Part shown: positions 24,001-38,261 of the stretch, piece by piece
Position numbering within the stretch: the stretch's first letter is position 1
How the letters are laid out: each line of letters starts with the position of its first letter
Origin: Acipenser ruthenus
Taxonomy: Eukaryota > Chordata > Actinopteri > Acipenseriformes > Acipenseridae
Length of the DNA stretch: 64,000 nt
Assembly (NCBI RefSeq): GCF_902713425.1
Contig: NC_081209.1
Location: 5,062,001-5,126,000, forward strand
Direction of reading: 5' to 3'
Notes under the pieces: generated by a model
Told to the model about the DNA's origin: nothing
Database searches by the model: none
What the model saw: only the letters and a program-made list of their open reading frames with translations
Made by a program: the position numbers and the translations under genes

Positions 24001-27000
24001 GGATTAAAATATCCTTATGGCTGCATTTGTAAAGTACCAAATAACGACTGTATTAAAGGTAGCTGATGGTTTTTGGTATTTTATGAAGCGTTAGCATTAT
24101 ATTAATTGCATGCAGTTATCATAGTTTTTGTTATTCATTACTTTCTTAAAATTTAAGCATAGGGTTAGTCCTGAAAAAGTTACTACCTAAACTTACCTGT
24201 ATTTAATCTATTCAAACTGTCCTCTTGTGTTTTATTCGCTTCCAATAATAAAAGACAATTATTTTTGTGTTTTATTTTTGCATTTGCAGATAAGAAACCT
24301 GATGGTGTATTCTCTTCCCACAATGAACCTGCTGTATTCTTTGGAAGTGTCTGATGTTTCCGCGCTGGTTCAAACTGGAGTCAGCATGGTAATATTTCAC
24401 TTTGTGATGAACATACCGCTAACATGATATGGGGGGGTTTTCACAGCATGGCAACTTATAGTGCTCTGGAACTCAGAAAAAATGCCAGTCATGTTTTATG
24501 TGTATTTATGATTTTATCAAAGCATATGAACAATTTTAGTTAAAATACAAAATCTAAGCCGATCATGAAAAAGAATGTACATGCTTGCTGTTTTCTGTAG
24601 CATTGCACTTGATAAGTGGACAGGATCTCCTCCATTAACGATACAGATCATCCTTTAATCAAAATCTGCTTGCTAAATGTTGAAAATAAACCCCTTTGAA
24701 CGCTTATTACTGAAATACATAATGGAGCAGGGTTCTAGTATGTCTCATACAAAACAGATCTGCCTTATGAAGACATGTGCTGTAAATTAGGTCATAAATA
24801 TATGACTAAAATCAAGCCTGTTTCTTTGTTCCAGGACACAATATATTTACTGGAAGGAATTTATGAAAACCAGCAAAGGTATGTTGAACAAATAGGGTGA
24901 GAAATAGCGTTGTTCTTAAATTGCATCGGTTTTTGGTTTAAGGTTTCCTGATTTAAGTTTATTTATTTGTTTGTTTGTTTGTTTGTTTGTTTTTGTACTA
25001 GTCTTTCAGATCCTTGTCCTAACTGGTTCTGTCTTACAGGTCACTGGATGCCACAGTGTCTGCTTTAGTGCTGAGATGTTTAACAGAAGCCCTGCCAGAA
25101 AACAGGTATTTGAAAACAGAGTTCTGTTGTGTGCTTGTTTCTTCGTACCACACTTGCACATTATTTTGACTGCTTTTTTTTAATTCTTTTTAGGCTCAGT
25201 CGTCTTCTTTACAAGCATAAATTTGAAGAAGCAGAAAGATTTGCAATCCAGTTTGGACTTGACGTTGAGGTAATCTTTGCACTTTCCAAGAATGTAGAAT
25301 TGAACAGGATGTAACAGATCGGCCAAATAAAGTTTGCTTGAAGTAATCCACAGCTTTTTCTGTATCGTATTTATGGTTTGAAAGTAACGATTCAGTTTAA
25401 ATATTGACTTTCTTTGCTGTTCAAACACTGCACCTCACTTAGGAATTAATTTGCTTCACAATCTGAATTTAATTTAAAAGCATTAAGAAATGGCTACTCT
25501 GGCGTTATTGACAAGTGTACAGATTTCAGTTGAATGTGATGATTCATTACTGTACTTTTTTTCCTATTAAATAACATGTTCAGTTGTTGGCTAATTGCAG
25601 TACATCCTCTTTTTTCTTTCCTATACAGCTTGTGTACAAAGTGAAGTTGAACTTTGTGTTGGAGAGACTTGCATCAGCCTCCATTGGGGGCTATGGGCAA
25701 ACTGTATGGGTGGAACTTGTTAACGAAGCTAAGGAGAATTTGCATAAAATACCGGTATGATTTAATGCTAATGTGCGATGCTAAAAATAGTTGTACAGTA
25801 CTTTAAATAAAAACGATGATATATACTTTTTTGTCTTCAGGATGACCAGTTTATAGTGCAGTATTGCATAAAAGCACCATGGCCAACATTTGAAACGGCA
25901 CAGGAGATGTTAAATTATGCAAAATCCAGAGTAAGTTAATTTATTATTTACTATTAGACTCTTTTATATATCTAAACTATTTTAACCTCTATCTATAACA
26001 TTATAATATTTAATTTACAAAAGATACAAAAAGTGTATTTAACTATTTACCGGCAGTATTAATTACAACCTATTCAAAATTTGCGATTAGATTTTGAAGA
26101 AAGATGACCGGAAGAATGCTGCCTTTCTTGAGGACCTGCCTATTTTACTGACTGAGGTAAACAACTAGCTAGTGCATGGAAAAAAAAAGCTAACTTTTCC
26201 TCTTGTTAAATTGTATTTAATTTCCTCAATTACTGTCTTAGTCTTATTCTTTCCACAGATTTTGGGTGCCCTTGCAAAGCTTTCGACTTTTTATGGTGCC
26301 TTCGGACCTGAGAAATTTAGGTTTGTCTAGCTTTTAGTTTTTTGTATCCAAGAATTTTAACTACCTTAATTTGTTCTGTTAAAAAAAATCTTGCTGCTGT
26401 GGTTTATCTAACAGACGTACAGTGCTGCATATTGATACTGGGCCAATGATACTATTAGTTTTATAATTCAGTTTAATTTCCTAATGTAATTCTTTATGAT
26501 GTATTTATGATTGTTACAAGCATGCAACCAAAATATGCCACTCCCCCCCCATTGGCAGTGGGATCTCCTGGATTGAGTTCTTAAACAACAAAGACGTCTT
26601 AAGCGACATCTTCTGGCACCTGGAGGAGAGAAACCTGAAGTGTGCTCAGTACCTGTGGCTCAGACACCAAGTAATATTTTACATATATATAAAAAAAAAT
26701 GTTTGCAGTACATGGAACATAGAACCCAATTTTCTAAATGGAAATCTCTGTGCAATCAGTAATATGTCTTGGTACTGAATCCCTTTCTCTTTGTGTATTG
26801 CAGCCAGAGTTTGAAAGCCAGTTTGATGTGGAAGCGTTGGAAAAGCTGCTGAACATCATCCCAGCAGATATCCCTTCACGTGAACTCTGTCTCTGGTTTA
26901 AAAGTGTCATCATCCCATTTGTTAGAAGAATTGTGCCAAAGGGACAGGTCATTGTTTGTTTGTATTTCATTAAGGATATAATCAACTTTATGGGAACATT

Positions 27001-27170
27001 TTTCATTCTATATAAAACTAGAAAGAAAAGTTATCTTTTTAAAAACCCTACAATACCTATTGATACTGTTGTTTTGATATCATTAGTGAATGTGAGTTCT
27101 ATTTTTTCTACAGAAAGTACTTGCAAGGTGGTTGGAACACAGGGTGAGAAGTCTTGAGTTGACAGAAAAG
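20290..27170 (+). CDS. kntc1: KNTC1 coding exons 1-22 (propeller and early solenoid)
   Basis: Exons: 20290-20421 (exon begins 20231), 20575-20695, 21120-21235, 21354-21426, 21766-21843, 22241-22275, 22710-22820, 23025-23118, 23382-23434, 23577-23689, 23792-23846, 24290-24388, 24835-24878, 25040-25105, 25194-25269, 25629-25754, 25841-25930, 26091-26156, 26259-26320, 26559-26670, 26804-26947 and 27114-27170. All introns here are GT-AG. The propeller blades show the short beta-rich repeats seen in human (SVILLDQNC, HMFVLTSDGFFHISNLQL, LSMWDAYTL, LMVYSLPTMNLLYSLEVSD). Exon 22243-region exon 6 is only 35 nt. Confidence 0.85.
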
Positions 27171-30100
27171 GTAAAGTAATCAGACCCTGTACATCCCTAC
27201 GTTTTGGTTGTCTTAAGCTGTACAAAAAATATTTAGATTTTATTTTTGTTGTTGTTTTTGTTTTGTTTTCCCTAAACGTTTCCTGTGTTGAACTGGCCCG
27301 AAAATGGACTGGAAATGGCCGAACTGTATTTTGTATCAAGAAATCCAAATGAGTTAGGACTTTCATCTTCCTGGCTTTGGATTCCTTTGGTACGTCCCCT
27401 TTTCTAAACTTCCACACTACTGGTAGCCTGTTTTTGTTGCAAATGGGCTTGTGACATACTTATATTCTTGTTTAGTTGGGCCATGCTAGATATTTCTATA
27501 CAGTAACAGTACAATTACTATTAATTGCTGCAATACCATTTTTTAAATTGATTAAATGGATTGAGCCAACTTGAAACAATGCTGTGTATTAAATTGTATA
27601 TATAAAAAACCAGTGTAGCACGTTGTCTATTGTTCAGTAAACAAATACTTTGTTTTATAGAAGGAGGATGGAGACTGTGAAGAAGTGCACCAGTTAAAAA
27701 CTCTTGTGGGGAGCTTGCAGCAGCTTTTAGACCTGTACAAAAAATACAAATGCATACTGCCGCTTTCAGAGTTCGAAAAGGTAAAACTTCTTTGTTAAAT
27801 ATACTTCTGTGTTCTTTTAAATTGGCTGCAAGGTGTACAAGAGATGCATTACTTTACCTTTGCTGTGTCCCTTTCTTGTAAGCACTGCAGGGAGTTCTAT
27901 AACACCTTAAGGTTACAGATGATAGTGTGTAACACTGTCTCTCCTCTTCTTTTTTTATTTTTTTGTTTTAATAGGAAAATAAAACTACTATTGCGTTCCG
28001 CATGCTGGATAAAGTTTTGGCCCCGGAACTCATTCCTCCCACTCTGGAGAAAGTTATAAAACCATATATTCAAGAGCATAATCTGCAGTTGGAGGAACTG
28101 CTCTTGCAATATATTAAGGTACATGGTGTCATTTACCCAGTGAAGTGAAGATAAACATTTTACTGTCCTTGTTTTTAGAAACTTTGTATTCTTTACAAAG
28201 GTTGACAATAAAAAATTATAATTGTGTTTCCTGCTCTTGTTTTAACCAAGGAAAGGTGAATTCCGGTTATTTCAGAAGTGCTTTGGTATCCTCAAATAAG
28301 TTATTGTGTGTCCTAAAGTATTTTGTGTGGGTGATTTTTTTTCTTTTATATTTCAGATTTTTGTTAAAGTAATCGTATATGTTTTAACAGGATTTGCTGG
28401 AGCGATGCAGTTCTCAGTCTGCTTCCCTGTTTGAAACTGAATGGGAGGCCAAAGCTATGGCTGTACTGGGATGCATGTCTGACACTGATGTAAGTACATT
28501 ATGTAGACTGTTGCGGGTCTTTCTGTAAATAGGTGCAAATTTCACCTGCTGTTTGTCGTGACACAACACAGACAGACGCCATTAATAACATCCGCTGTAC
28601 CATATTGAGTTTCTATGGTACTATCATTTAAATATCGGTATGCTTGACGTCAGTTGCTAGAAAAAAAATCACACCTGATCTACCTCTCCAAATTCCCTTC
28701 AACTGCAAAGTCAGTTTAGACCTACGGCATCACAATCAGCTGAGCATGTCAGCCACATACAAGGATCAGCATCATCAACCTTTTCCCACTTTTCAATGAC
28801 CATACCAATTGATTAAATGGCACAAGTGTTTTTCAGTCAGTGTGTGTGAATTCAATGTATGCGTTTGCATGTGTTGTTTCTCAGCATTGTTCCAGTAGGA
28901 TCTCTATAGAGGAAACACAAGTAACAGCTTATTCTTCCTGCCTTGTGCTCTCCAGCTGGTCTTTGATGCTGTGCTGCAGATCATGTACGGAGCTGTTGTA
29001 CCTTGGAGTGAAGCAGTTGAACAACTTGTCAAACAACATTTGGAAATGAATCATCCCAAGTATGTTTTATCGATGTAGTGTTTCGGGGGGGGGGGGGGGG
29101 GGGTGGAACTTCCATTGTGTTATTGGTAGAGTTCTGTTTTGTGCTACTGTAATGTGCTGAGCTGTTTGTGGTTTGCAGGGTAAAGCTTCTGCAGGAAAGT
29201 TACAGACTCATGGAGATGAAGAAGCTTCTTAGAGGATATGGAATACGAAGTTTTAACTTGTCCGATGACAAGCAGATTATGGTTAGTAAGAAACATCATG
29301 ACGAATTTTAGAGTATTTGGTTACAGTGCTATCTCTGTATTGCACAGTAGTTAAGAGACTGCTTTATATGTGTTTTGCTTTATATCAGTATTGAGAATGA
29401 AAGTACAATGGCATTATTGAGGGAGGCAGGGGGGCAAGCTTTACCGCCTGATAGCTGATACAGTGCTGTAACCACATTTTACAATATAATAATCAAATAA
29501 AGTACCTGTTCTCTATATATGAAGTGTAATGCAAAAATATATATACAGTACTGTTTACTAAGTAATATATATATTAAAATAGATTCAAATTTAAGCCTGA
29601 AGTCTAAATTCATGTGCTTACTCTGCAGAAGTTGGTGAAATACATCCTGAAGCAGGATTTGCCTTCATCCCTGGAGGATGCCTTAAAGGTGGCTCAAGCT
29701 TACATGTTGCCCACCGTTGAAGTCTGCATTCTCAGGATTGTCTATCTCATTGGACAAGACAAGGTTTGTGTGCAAGCCAGTCAGCTCAGAGGGAAAAAGC
29801 ATGCTCGTGATGCTTGCTTCATGGTCAAAAGTCATCTTTCATTTCGTTGCAGGTAGATGAGTGTTTAAAGCTTCTCAAGACACTGCCATCTGACGAGGCT
29901 GAGAGCACAGCGGAGAGGCTGGCTATATGGGCTCGTCTGGAACTGCATGACCAGAGAGACACCTCTGAGGAGGTAAGGATGTACCCAAAATGGAAAATAA
30001 AATATGCCCTGACAGATAGAAAGTACAACTAGCAGGGAAAAAAACGTAGCAAAAGTTTATGATAGTAGCTTATTTAAAAGGGCTCTGATTTAAATTTGGT

Positions 30101-33100
30101 TTCTTTTTAAGCATAAAAAGCATCAAATGGCTGTTGCTCGGACAATGGTTGAAATTCTGAAATTCCTGCAAGACATCCAGAAAGGTAGAGATCTCTTTCA
30201 AGATTATATACATTATTTTTTTTCACCCTACATGTTCTCGTATTGGTTTGATGTTTTGCTTTTTGTTCATTTTACAGACAGTACTTTAAAAAGAATGCAG
30301 TGTGAAAATAACTTGAACATGTTTGAAGCTATTGCTAATTTACAGGTAGGTACAATGCTTAGTTTGAGGAGACGGTTCACAGATTTGATTTTGAGTTGTA
30401 TGCTGTCTACACAACTCTAATAACTCATTCACTTTCATGTCACTTGTAGGAAGATTTTGATATCTTCCTATCTTTGGAAGACTACGAGAACCGTACTTTG
30501 CTGTCGCAACTTCGTGAAAAACACATTGAAACCTATGAGAACACGCTATCCAGGTCAAAGACTGAAAAAACCTCTGTGGTTGCCAAAGGACAAGATGGAA
30601 AAACGAAGACAATTTCCACGGAGTCCGGGCTGTACAGGCTAGCTCTGCTTCTGCAGCTCACAGAGCAGGAGCTGGGGGCGGAGCTGGCAATGCGGGCACT
30701 GGCCGTCGGCAAAGTGGAAAAGGCCCTAAAGATATGCAGGTAAGAGAGGAAACCTCGCCAACACTCGTCTTGGTTGACCCTGTCACCAGCATTTGGTGTA
30801 ATATGTACTGTGTGTGTATAATATATATATGTGTGTGTGTGTGTGTGTTTCTTTTTTCAGCGAATTGTATCAGCATCACTGTAACACACAAACTGGACAA
30901 GTTCTTTTAAATGCTGCGCAGAAGCTTTGTCAGATGTTGGAGACAAATACTCCCATGATAATTCCAGATGGAATGAACCTGCCTGCTGTAATTCATGAGT
31001 TAGCCTGTCAGGCAGCTACTATCTGCAGTACAGGTATATTGTGTTATTTTATTGACCTGAGACCTATGTAAATGTTTTAGACACATCATAGAATTATATT
31101 GAAGTTTGGTTACTACAGCTGCTATCAGCATGCATTTCATTATGATAGTGTGTTTAGTCTGTTGCCTTCACCTGCTCTATACTGTACTGTTCTACAGTAG
31201 AGGTGTTACACATAGAATAAAACTGATGCTATTTTCCAATGATATTGTAAGACTAACATCCTTGTTGCATATTGACAGATCTTTTACTGGATTGCCAGGA
31301 ACTGTGCAAAAACACAGTCGTGGCAATGGATGTTTACAGGCAGTGTCAAATAGACGACTATGGATTTATTGCAAAAGTAAGTTTAAAAATAAATAAATAA
31401 ATAAAAACTTGTAATGATCTTTTCCAACATGTGGCAATCTGAGAACCATGAAAAAATGCCATTGTTTGTTCAATTTTTTTTTAAATCCGAGAACCTTTCT
31501 GTTGTAGACATCCTCTTTGGGAGCTGACCGTGACCCTTATGATGAATGGACGTTTGAGGACTTCTTTAATGAGGACGGGATAGTTCTTGATCCAGTGATG
31601 GTTCTGCCTGTTCTCTATGAAATAACTACCAATGTTGTACCTTATACTGCAGGTAATAAACTCAGCACTGTATTTTAGTGAATAGGTGGGGTGTCCTGGA
31701 TGGTTTTGTTTCCTCTTATGTGCATATTTCATGGTGTCTTTGTTTTTGTTTTTTTTTAGGTAAAAAGCATTATCCTTTAGATTGCTCCTGCTTAACAAAC
31801 TGTCCATATGTGGAAGGTATGTATCATTTTATCACAAAATTTATCTTAAAAAGCAATACCACACATGCTGCTGTTTTTGCACAATCTGAAATGTTGTATT
31901 AACTGGACTTTATTTCATAGAGGTGAACTTCCTCAAGCCGATGAGGTCGCCCATGAATTCCATGCTTCAGAACCTGCAGGAGTGCAGTCAGCTGGAGCTG
32001 GTCTTGAGGCTCGTGGTGAACTCTTTCGGGACCTGTCTGCAGCATGTGATTTCCAACAATATGGATATGGCGCTTAGTGCCAAGGTACGCTGCAGGTTAC
32101 TCAATAGCTTGTAATTCACACTACTTATCCGGTATTTGGGTTCATGAACAAATCATTTATTGGCACCTATAATAACATAGGGGAGGGTAAAGGCTAATTG
32201 CCCTGAAAAAAACATGTTTTTGACCAATGCTATTTTCATATTGTTAAAGCAGCCTATGTATCCAAAATACAAGGTCCCATCCAGCTCAATCCACTTAATC
32301 CACTTGCACCGAACTGAACAGGTGCACAGTTCCATTGATACTATAGGGTTGTGGAGGATGGGAGAGGTAGTAGGTAACAGAGTCATGTATTTGTTTGTGC
32401 TCTCTTCTAAACCTTGACTTTTCAGCTCTATGACCGCCGTAACCTGGTGGAAGACAGAGACTTCATTGTTGCCATGGGAGAGAAAACTGTTTCAGTTATT
32501 AAAGATGTGTCACTGGCCCTACTGCATAAGGTGAGATTTTTAACAGATGTCGCCAAAACTAAATAAAACGAATGATCTTGGCACCTTTTTTTTATAGCAT
32601 TGATCATTTGGTATGGAGATTATCTTTTCTGAAAATTGCATTTTAAATAAATTAATACATTTTTTTTTTTTAAAGAGCAAGTTGGTCACTAGATTGCGCT
32701 TCTTTTGTGAATGTGGCACAACCAGGAAGCACCTTAAGTGGAAACGGGACCATTTCATTGACTTTGGTTGGTGTATAAGTTTCACCCTGTTGTGGACTGC
32801 ATGTGTTTCAGGTGTTCAACTGTCGAGTGATTGACTGTGATCTTGCATTGGGTTACTGCACGCTCTTACCAAAGAAAGATGTCTTTGAAAAACTCTGGCA
32901 TGTCATCAACAACACATGGCAAAATTATAACAAAGTTTTGGTATGTCGATTTTTAATACAATAAAAACATATTGCTGTGTACACAACAAGATCCTGTTTC
33001 ATTGTACACAAAGCCAGTAAAAGTATGATTTCGTTGGACTGAATTCTGGAATTCTAGTTTGTTTTGTTTCTTGTTTTAGGCTGTAGCTGTAGTAGGCGCT

Positions 33101-36100
33101 CATCTGTCTGATTTATATAAGGACGAGGAGCATAGACAGACATTCCAGTCTTTAATTGCTGATGCCGAATGGGGTATTCACCTGGGAAAACTGGGTGTAA
33201 GTTTTTTTTTATATATTTATAACATTGTCCATTTTTATTTATTTATTTTGCTGCTGATTTAATCAGAATGAAAGTATTTTGAAGATAAAGACCAGGAAAG
33301 GTCATCCTTACCAGTTAGATATTTCTGTGGTCAAGTTCCACTTAAATGGTGTAATATAATTGCTGTTTTAAATAACATACTAATTTAAAACTTTGTTCTT
33401 TCTGTGTTTATAGATTTCTTTCCAGTCTGTATTTCGACAGTGCCCTGCAAGGAAAAAACATCTGATCTCTACTCTTGTAAAGAACCCAAATGTGAACTCA
33501 GAACTAATCTTGAAATACTGCCGGTAAATCCAGTAGCAGAATGCATTTGCTTATTGCAAAATTACACTACTGATACTTACAAAATGTAAATGGTATTGAT
33601 GATTTATTTTTATTTTTTTAAGAAATTAATGAATTCCTAGACAATTACATTCATTAGGCTATTTCATAAGGTGAGTCAGTGCTAGACAATGCATGCTATT
33701 ATCTTGTCTGAACATGCATTTAGACTTTTTTTTTGTTTTCTTTTAGCACATTTGATCTGGACAGCGATTCAGCCTTACATCTCTACATAGAGACTCTTCT
33801 GCTCCATGGCACAAACATTCTTCACAATGAAGACGATCCTACGTTGGAAAAAAACACCAAACTGTCTCACAGTGAATATGTGGCTAAAGCTCTTGAAATT
33901 ATTCCTTTGTTAAACCGCACCAGTAACCTGGTCATCAGTCTCAGTGCAACCATACACAAGGTGAGATATGACAGCTCAAGTGGCTGCTATATCAGTGTAT
34001 CGGATTTAGTTTTCCCGCCCTGTACCGGTGATGTCGCGCTAGTTCAGCTAAACTTTTGAAATGTTTTCTTGTTGCAGCTTAGCCCTTACGATTATGAGAC
34101 GATCCATGGTGTCCTTAAGGTCATACAGACCGCTGATGAAAAGACCACGAGCATACAGATAGAACAGGTAACAACACACTTTCTGGCTAGTTAAAAATAT
34201 ATATATATTTTAAAAAGACATGTCTACCGCTGTTTGTTTCAACAGCGATGTGAAGAAAATGTTAATAAATTTCTTAAACGCTTTATGTTTACTTTGCTCT
34301 TTTTATGTGTGACGCTGTTGTCCTCTTCCATAGGCTATAGGACTGTTGCAGCACCTGAATTCCTACAGGCGAATCTCCCCTCCCGTGGATTTGGAGCACC
34401 ACTACATCTTGGAGAAATCGCTTGAAGTTTCAGCTTACGCCCAGAGCAGACTGCCGTTCCATCTGATCTTCTTTCAAACAACTCAGTGCTTCTGGAAGAT
34501 TATATGTACGTTCAATTTGTGCAGAACTGAGCCTTGTCTTTGTAGAGACAATTTGAGTCAAACTACTGTATGAAAATAATCTTTTCCCAAAGGAAGCTCT
34601 CTTAACTACATTACTACTGACAATTTGTCTATATGTTAAATCATGTGCTGTGTTAAGCGATTTACCATGACCCCACGTTTGATTGGGTTCAACATCATTG
34701 TATTGTAATGAAGGGTTTTTGGTTTTTCTTTTAAGGAAAGTGCTAAATCATACATGGTTTGTAACATTATTTTCATTTTTTTCCATTAGCTGTTGAACTT
34801 TGTGAAGAGTCTTTTCCCACTCTGCTTCTCATATCTAAACTGATGAAGGTAAGTTCAACTGTTGTGTGTTAGGAAGGACCTAATGCTAATGTTACTTCAG
34901 ATTATTTTATATGGGATATATTCTCTGGGGTTGATGGCAATATCAGATTTCAGAACTCTTATAATGACATGTATGCATATTCTAAGTTAACACGTTCAAT
35001 TTACATATCTGCATTTTGCTTTGTATTTATTTCACATTCTATTCTCTTTACCATTTTCAACATATTAGTTTCATGGCTAGTTTCACAGACCACGATAAGC
35101 ACTCATTTTGCGTTACCTAATGTTACCTTTGTTTAGATTGTCTGAGATTAGAGTAAAACTGTGAATTAAGAAATCGTGTTATACATAAGTAATAATGAAA
35201 AAAATTCTTCTGCTTTAGGTTTGCATAGATAAGCTTTATATGTCGGCAGTGAATCATGTATTTGAAAAAAGCCTGAAGCCTAACTCACTAAAACAGTCGA
35301 AAGAGGGACACACTTTCTTGATGACCAAAGAAACTGCAAAAACTGTGCAGACGATCAAGGGCTACCTTCTCTCAATTACCAATCCGGAATGGGCTGCAGC
35401 TACATCTCACAGAATTGCTCAGGCGCTTCCGACAGGTATAGTATAGACTCCCAGACTTGACCATTTCCTTTTTGAATTGAAGTGGTTTCTTTTTTTTAAC
35501 TGGAACATGTTTACGATCTGCATGGATAGAAGTCAGTAAAGCAGTCCAGAACAGAAGTGTGAATTCTTTGTCTTTTCTTTCCACTGTAGGTCCGGACAAG
35601 ACGAGTGCATTGAAATTCTGCTTGCACCTCGCAGAAAAATGGTTGAAGGCTACTGGTGCTGAGGTTTGAAGATTCATTTTATTCCAAATGTTTTAACAAA
35701 ATGATTGAACATGTTGCTATTGATAACGATATAAGAAACAAGCACACAGTTATTAAATAATAAATAAACTTGACAGAAGTCCAAGAAAAAACAATTGAGA
35801 GACGAACACTTTTTTTTTTTTCTGCCGCCCCCCCCCCGTGGTGGTCAGTTTGCATATATCATTATATTTATTTTATGTCTGTTAATCATACCAGATAAAA
35901 AGTTATTTGGCGTTTTGTAATCCTGTCCTGTTTCTCTCCTCACTTACACAGGATAAGACTCATGCAAAAGCCGAGGTGTTTTTGGAGAAATTAAAAGTGC
36001 AGTACCAGCGATCAGCCACAGAAAACATACTGATTGCATTCAACTTGAGCACTCCTGAGTACTTAAAGTTAACTGGGTTTCCTGCTAAGCTTATTGTTTC

Positions 36101-38223
36101 CTTGTATGAGCATAACTCCATTGAACAAAGAATACAAAACCCAACTGGAAAGGATTACCCTGGTAAGACAAGTTTGCAAAAACTTGGCTTTATTCCATCC
36201 ATACATCCTAGTGTGTAAAATATTGAGAGTAAAATAAGAAGGGACAGTAATTTTAATTTGTATTTGTTTAAAAGTAAAGGAAATAACCTTTTGTGACAAA
36301 ATATTATAAATCACATATGAGAAATAAAACAATCGCTCTTAATGATTCCAGTACATCCTGTCTTGTGTGTAGAACATATGACAAGTTAACAACTCTCTTT
36401 TATATTCAATAGGAGTTCTTCATTACAATCTGTTTTTGTGAATCATAAGTGAACAGGCTGTGTGTATGGTGTTGCTTATTATAATAGAAATACTTCAACT
36501 GCGCGATATTACAAAAGGCACCCTACACACGATATATACATAGAATAGATTCCGTAGGGCCAAGAGGATATGGAAATGGCTGTATAATATTTGGCTTAGA
36601 AATCAGTTTTGGCATGCTTGTTCTTGCAGATATACATGCTGCAGCCAAAGAAATTGCAGAAATAAACAACATTGACATCTCGAAGATCAGGGATGTTTTG
36701 CTGGAGAAATGGCTTTGCCGGAACTCCCAGCCGTCCACTGATGTGAGTACAAGCACCTTTTATTGTTTTGAAATTTTTTATGCAAAATCTGTCTACATAT
36801 TTATTTATTTTTTCTTTTGGTGACAGTCATTTCTGTTCACTCCAGATCACCCCTACAGACCCAAATCAGATCATTCCCTTTGGCATGCAGATGTTTACCC
36901 CTATTCTGGGAGCATGCTTATTTTTCAAAGTGTTTTAATTGTTCATTATGAATCACAGTGTATCCCCATGGATATGTCTGTTCTCTAGTGCCAATTAATA
37001 ATGAGCCTTTGGGACAAAGAAACAGTGGGAATTTCAGAAAAGTTCATATTTCAATTATTTAAATGATAGTGGTATTTAGATACTCTGTTGTTTTAGATCA
37101 ATTGAATAGACCCCAATGTGTCATGTTGTGAGCATCGAAGACAGCTTTATAAAACGGTTCTTTCAATGGCATTCTGATGGCACTACAATAACAATGTATT
37201 GGTTTTGTTCCAAGTCTAAATGGTAGCACAAGGTTAGCTGCAATGGTACGAGCCTTAGGCAGAATGGACCCGTTGTAGTATTGTCAGATATTACACACTG
37301 GTATCTATTGCAGAACCATATCCCTCCTGGGTCAAAAGGTAAAAATAGAGGTAATTTGCTGAGTTTTTTAGTGCAATGTCTTTTAACATAACAAGAAATG
37401 AAAATCGTCTCCTTGGTTTTCCTTCTTGAGGGACTCTGATTTAAATTAACATCCAAACTATATATCCTCAAGAGCTTTACTTTCACAAAAAAAAAAAAAG
37501 ATTTCTCCCAATCTCTGGAGATCTGGACCATTAGTACTGCATTCTTAGTACACCCCTGTTGACTAGATGCTGTTTCTCAAGAGGATTTATGCTCTTTCTT
37601 GTTTTTATATCAATTTTCTATTCTCCTGTGGTATTTTTTAGGAAGATAAAACCTTTGAGTTTCTTACTGACATGCAAGAAGACCCAGAACTAATGAGGTA
37701 ACGCTTAGATATAGGGTCCTGTTTAAATAGCTTGAAGTTTTTTAAAGCATGAGTACATTTACATTCCCGAAACTTTTAATTTTGTTAAAGATGACAACAA
37801 CAGTCTAGAGAACACATGTACAAAACTGAATTTTTATTTGAGAAAAAAACATTCGTAAAATAACTCCATAGTTAAAGCTTTGTGAATAACTCCCCTAGTA
37901 TTTGTACTTTGTTTAAACAACTACCTACAACACTTTTCAAAGTACTAGTGATGACCATAATCCACATGTGTATGAAAAGCTATAAAACTAACTGCAGTCA
38001 TTCTTGTCTCTGACTAAGTATTCTGTTCTTCGGTTTAAAGACAGAAACTGCATTTCAGTGTATCAGTTTAGGTACAGTACCAATTTATTCTACAGTAGCA
38101 GAGACTATATTTTGTTTTTTCTTTTCCCCTAGAGTTATATACCTGCTTCAGCCATACACTATGGAGCACAGTGCAAGAATGCTCTATACAATTGCTACTG
38201 CTGAAACATCAGTAAGTTTATCA

Positions 38224-38261
<38 letters not shown>

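Noticed and set aside
27237-27290. Use of the AG at 27235-27236 as the KNTC1 acceptor
   Set aside because: It reads ATT TTA TTT and soon an in-frame TAA before the conserved NWPEN segment.
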